Origin: Micrasema longulum
Taxonomy: Eukaryota > Arthropoda > Insecta > Trichoptera > Brachycentridae
Direction of reading: 5' to 3'
DNA length: 64,000 nucleotides
Assembly (NCBI GenBank): GCA_022494885.1
Contig: JAGVSM010002965.1
Span: 124,001 to 188,000 of the forward strand
A program made the position numbers and the translations under genes. Of this stretch, positions 63,825 through 64,000 are shown one piece after another. Each line of letters starts with the position of its first letter. Position 1 is the first letter of the stretch. Under the pieces are notes generated by a model, which saw only the letters and a list, made by a program, of their open reading frames with translations, was not told the DNA's origin and made no database searches.

Positions 63825-64000
63825 GTAAGTATTGTATTATAAATCGTTGTATACTTATTTATATATAAATTATCTATTATACTTTTCTTCTAAAATGTGA
63901 AAATCGGAGGCCCATCATCGAAGGTTAATTTTTTCTCGTATAAGCGTTCATTTGGTGATCCGGGCTACTAGCTTTTGCAATGATTTGACCTCCGTGAGCT
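63825..64000. other. start of the intron after exon 38
   Basis: Begins with the donor gtaagt. No further exon or known repeat seen before the window ends. Confidence 0.6.

Noticed and set aside
1..64000. CRISPR array, operon, phage or other bacterial system
   Set aside because: There are no direct-repeat/spacer arrays or dense intronless genes. The sequence is clearly eukaryotic and intron-rich.

Overview
The window is a piece of an animal nuclear genome: AT-rich, with split genes, GT-AG introns, tRNA-derived SINEs, many non-LTR retrotransposon remnants and TIR elements. It is very probably an insect. A repeated reverse-transcriptase tail, whose 3' end reads on the opposite strand as a 'gccgtttcccc..gggtaggcagag' type sequence, suggests Lepidoptera; that is inference from remembered repeat types, not a search.

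One protein-coding gene explains all coding sequence I can support. It runs on the + strand from left of the window to beyond its right edge, and 38 internal exons are visible (1126 to 63824). All 37 exon junctions keep one open frame, giving about 6.29 kb of coding sequence, or about 2,097 codons. The protein is a large lipid transfer protein of the apolipophorin type (apoLpp, or its paralogue apoLTP). Exons 1-6 encode the C-terminal part of the N-terminal lipid-transfer (LPD_N/vitellogenin-N) domain. Exons 7-10 encode the open beta-sheet region (DUF1943-like), and exons 11-12 the DUF1081-like segment. Exons 13-38 encode the long beta-sheet-rich lipid-binding part, with a helix-rich stretch in exons 28-30. 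The start codon, signal peptide, first part of LPD_N and the C-terminal VWD domain lie outside the window.

The introns are packed with repeats. 1-6.9 kb holds a fold-back repeat, a degenerate non-LTR tail and a SINE. 10-16 kb holds a perfect palindrome, SINEs, a TIR element with a 36-bp minisatellite, and non-LTR pieces. 16.4-20.8 kb is one long, mostly unrecognised AT-rich intron. 21-36 kb carries several retrotransposon tails. 38-42.5 kb holds a 250-bp MITE, an inverted LTR pair and a tandem MITE array. 43-51.7 kb carries several non-LTR fragments, a pogo-like element with a nested retrotransposon, and a non-LTR 3' end with repeated motifs. 55.5-61.1 kb is a graveyard of non-LTR elements, including a nested insertion and a 5'-inverted copy.

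I found no bona fide tRNA, rRNA, CRISPR, operon or second host gene. The points most worth a second look are the missing consensus furin site in the lipoprotein, and several structural rearrangements of mobile elements.
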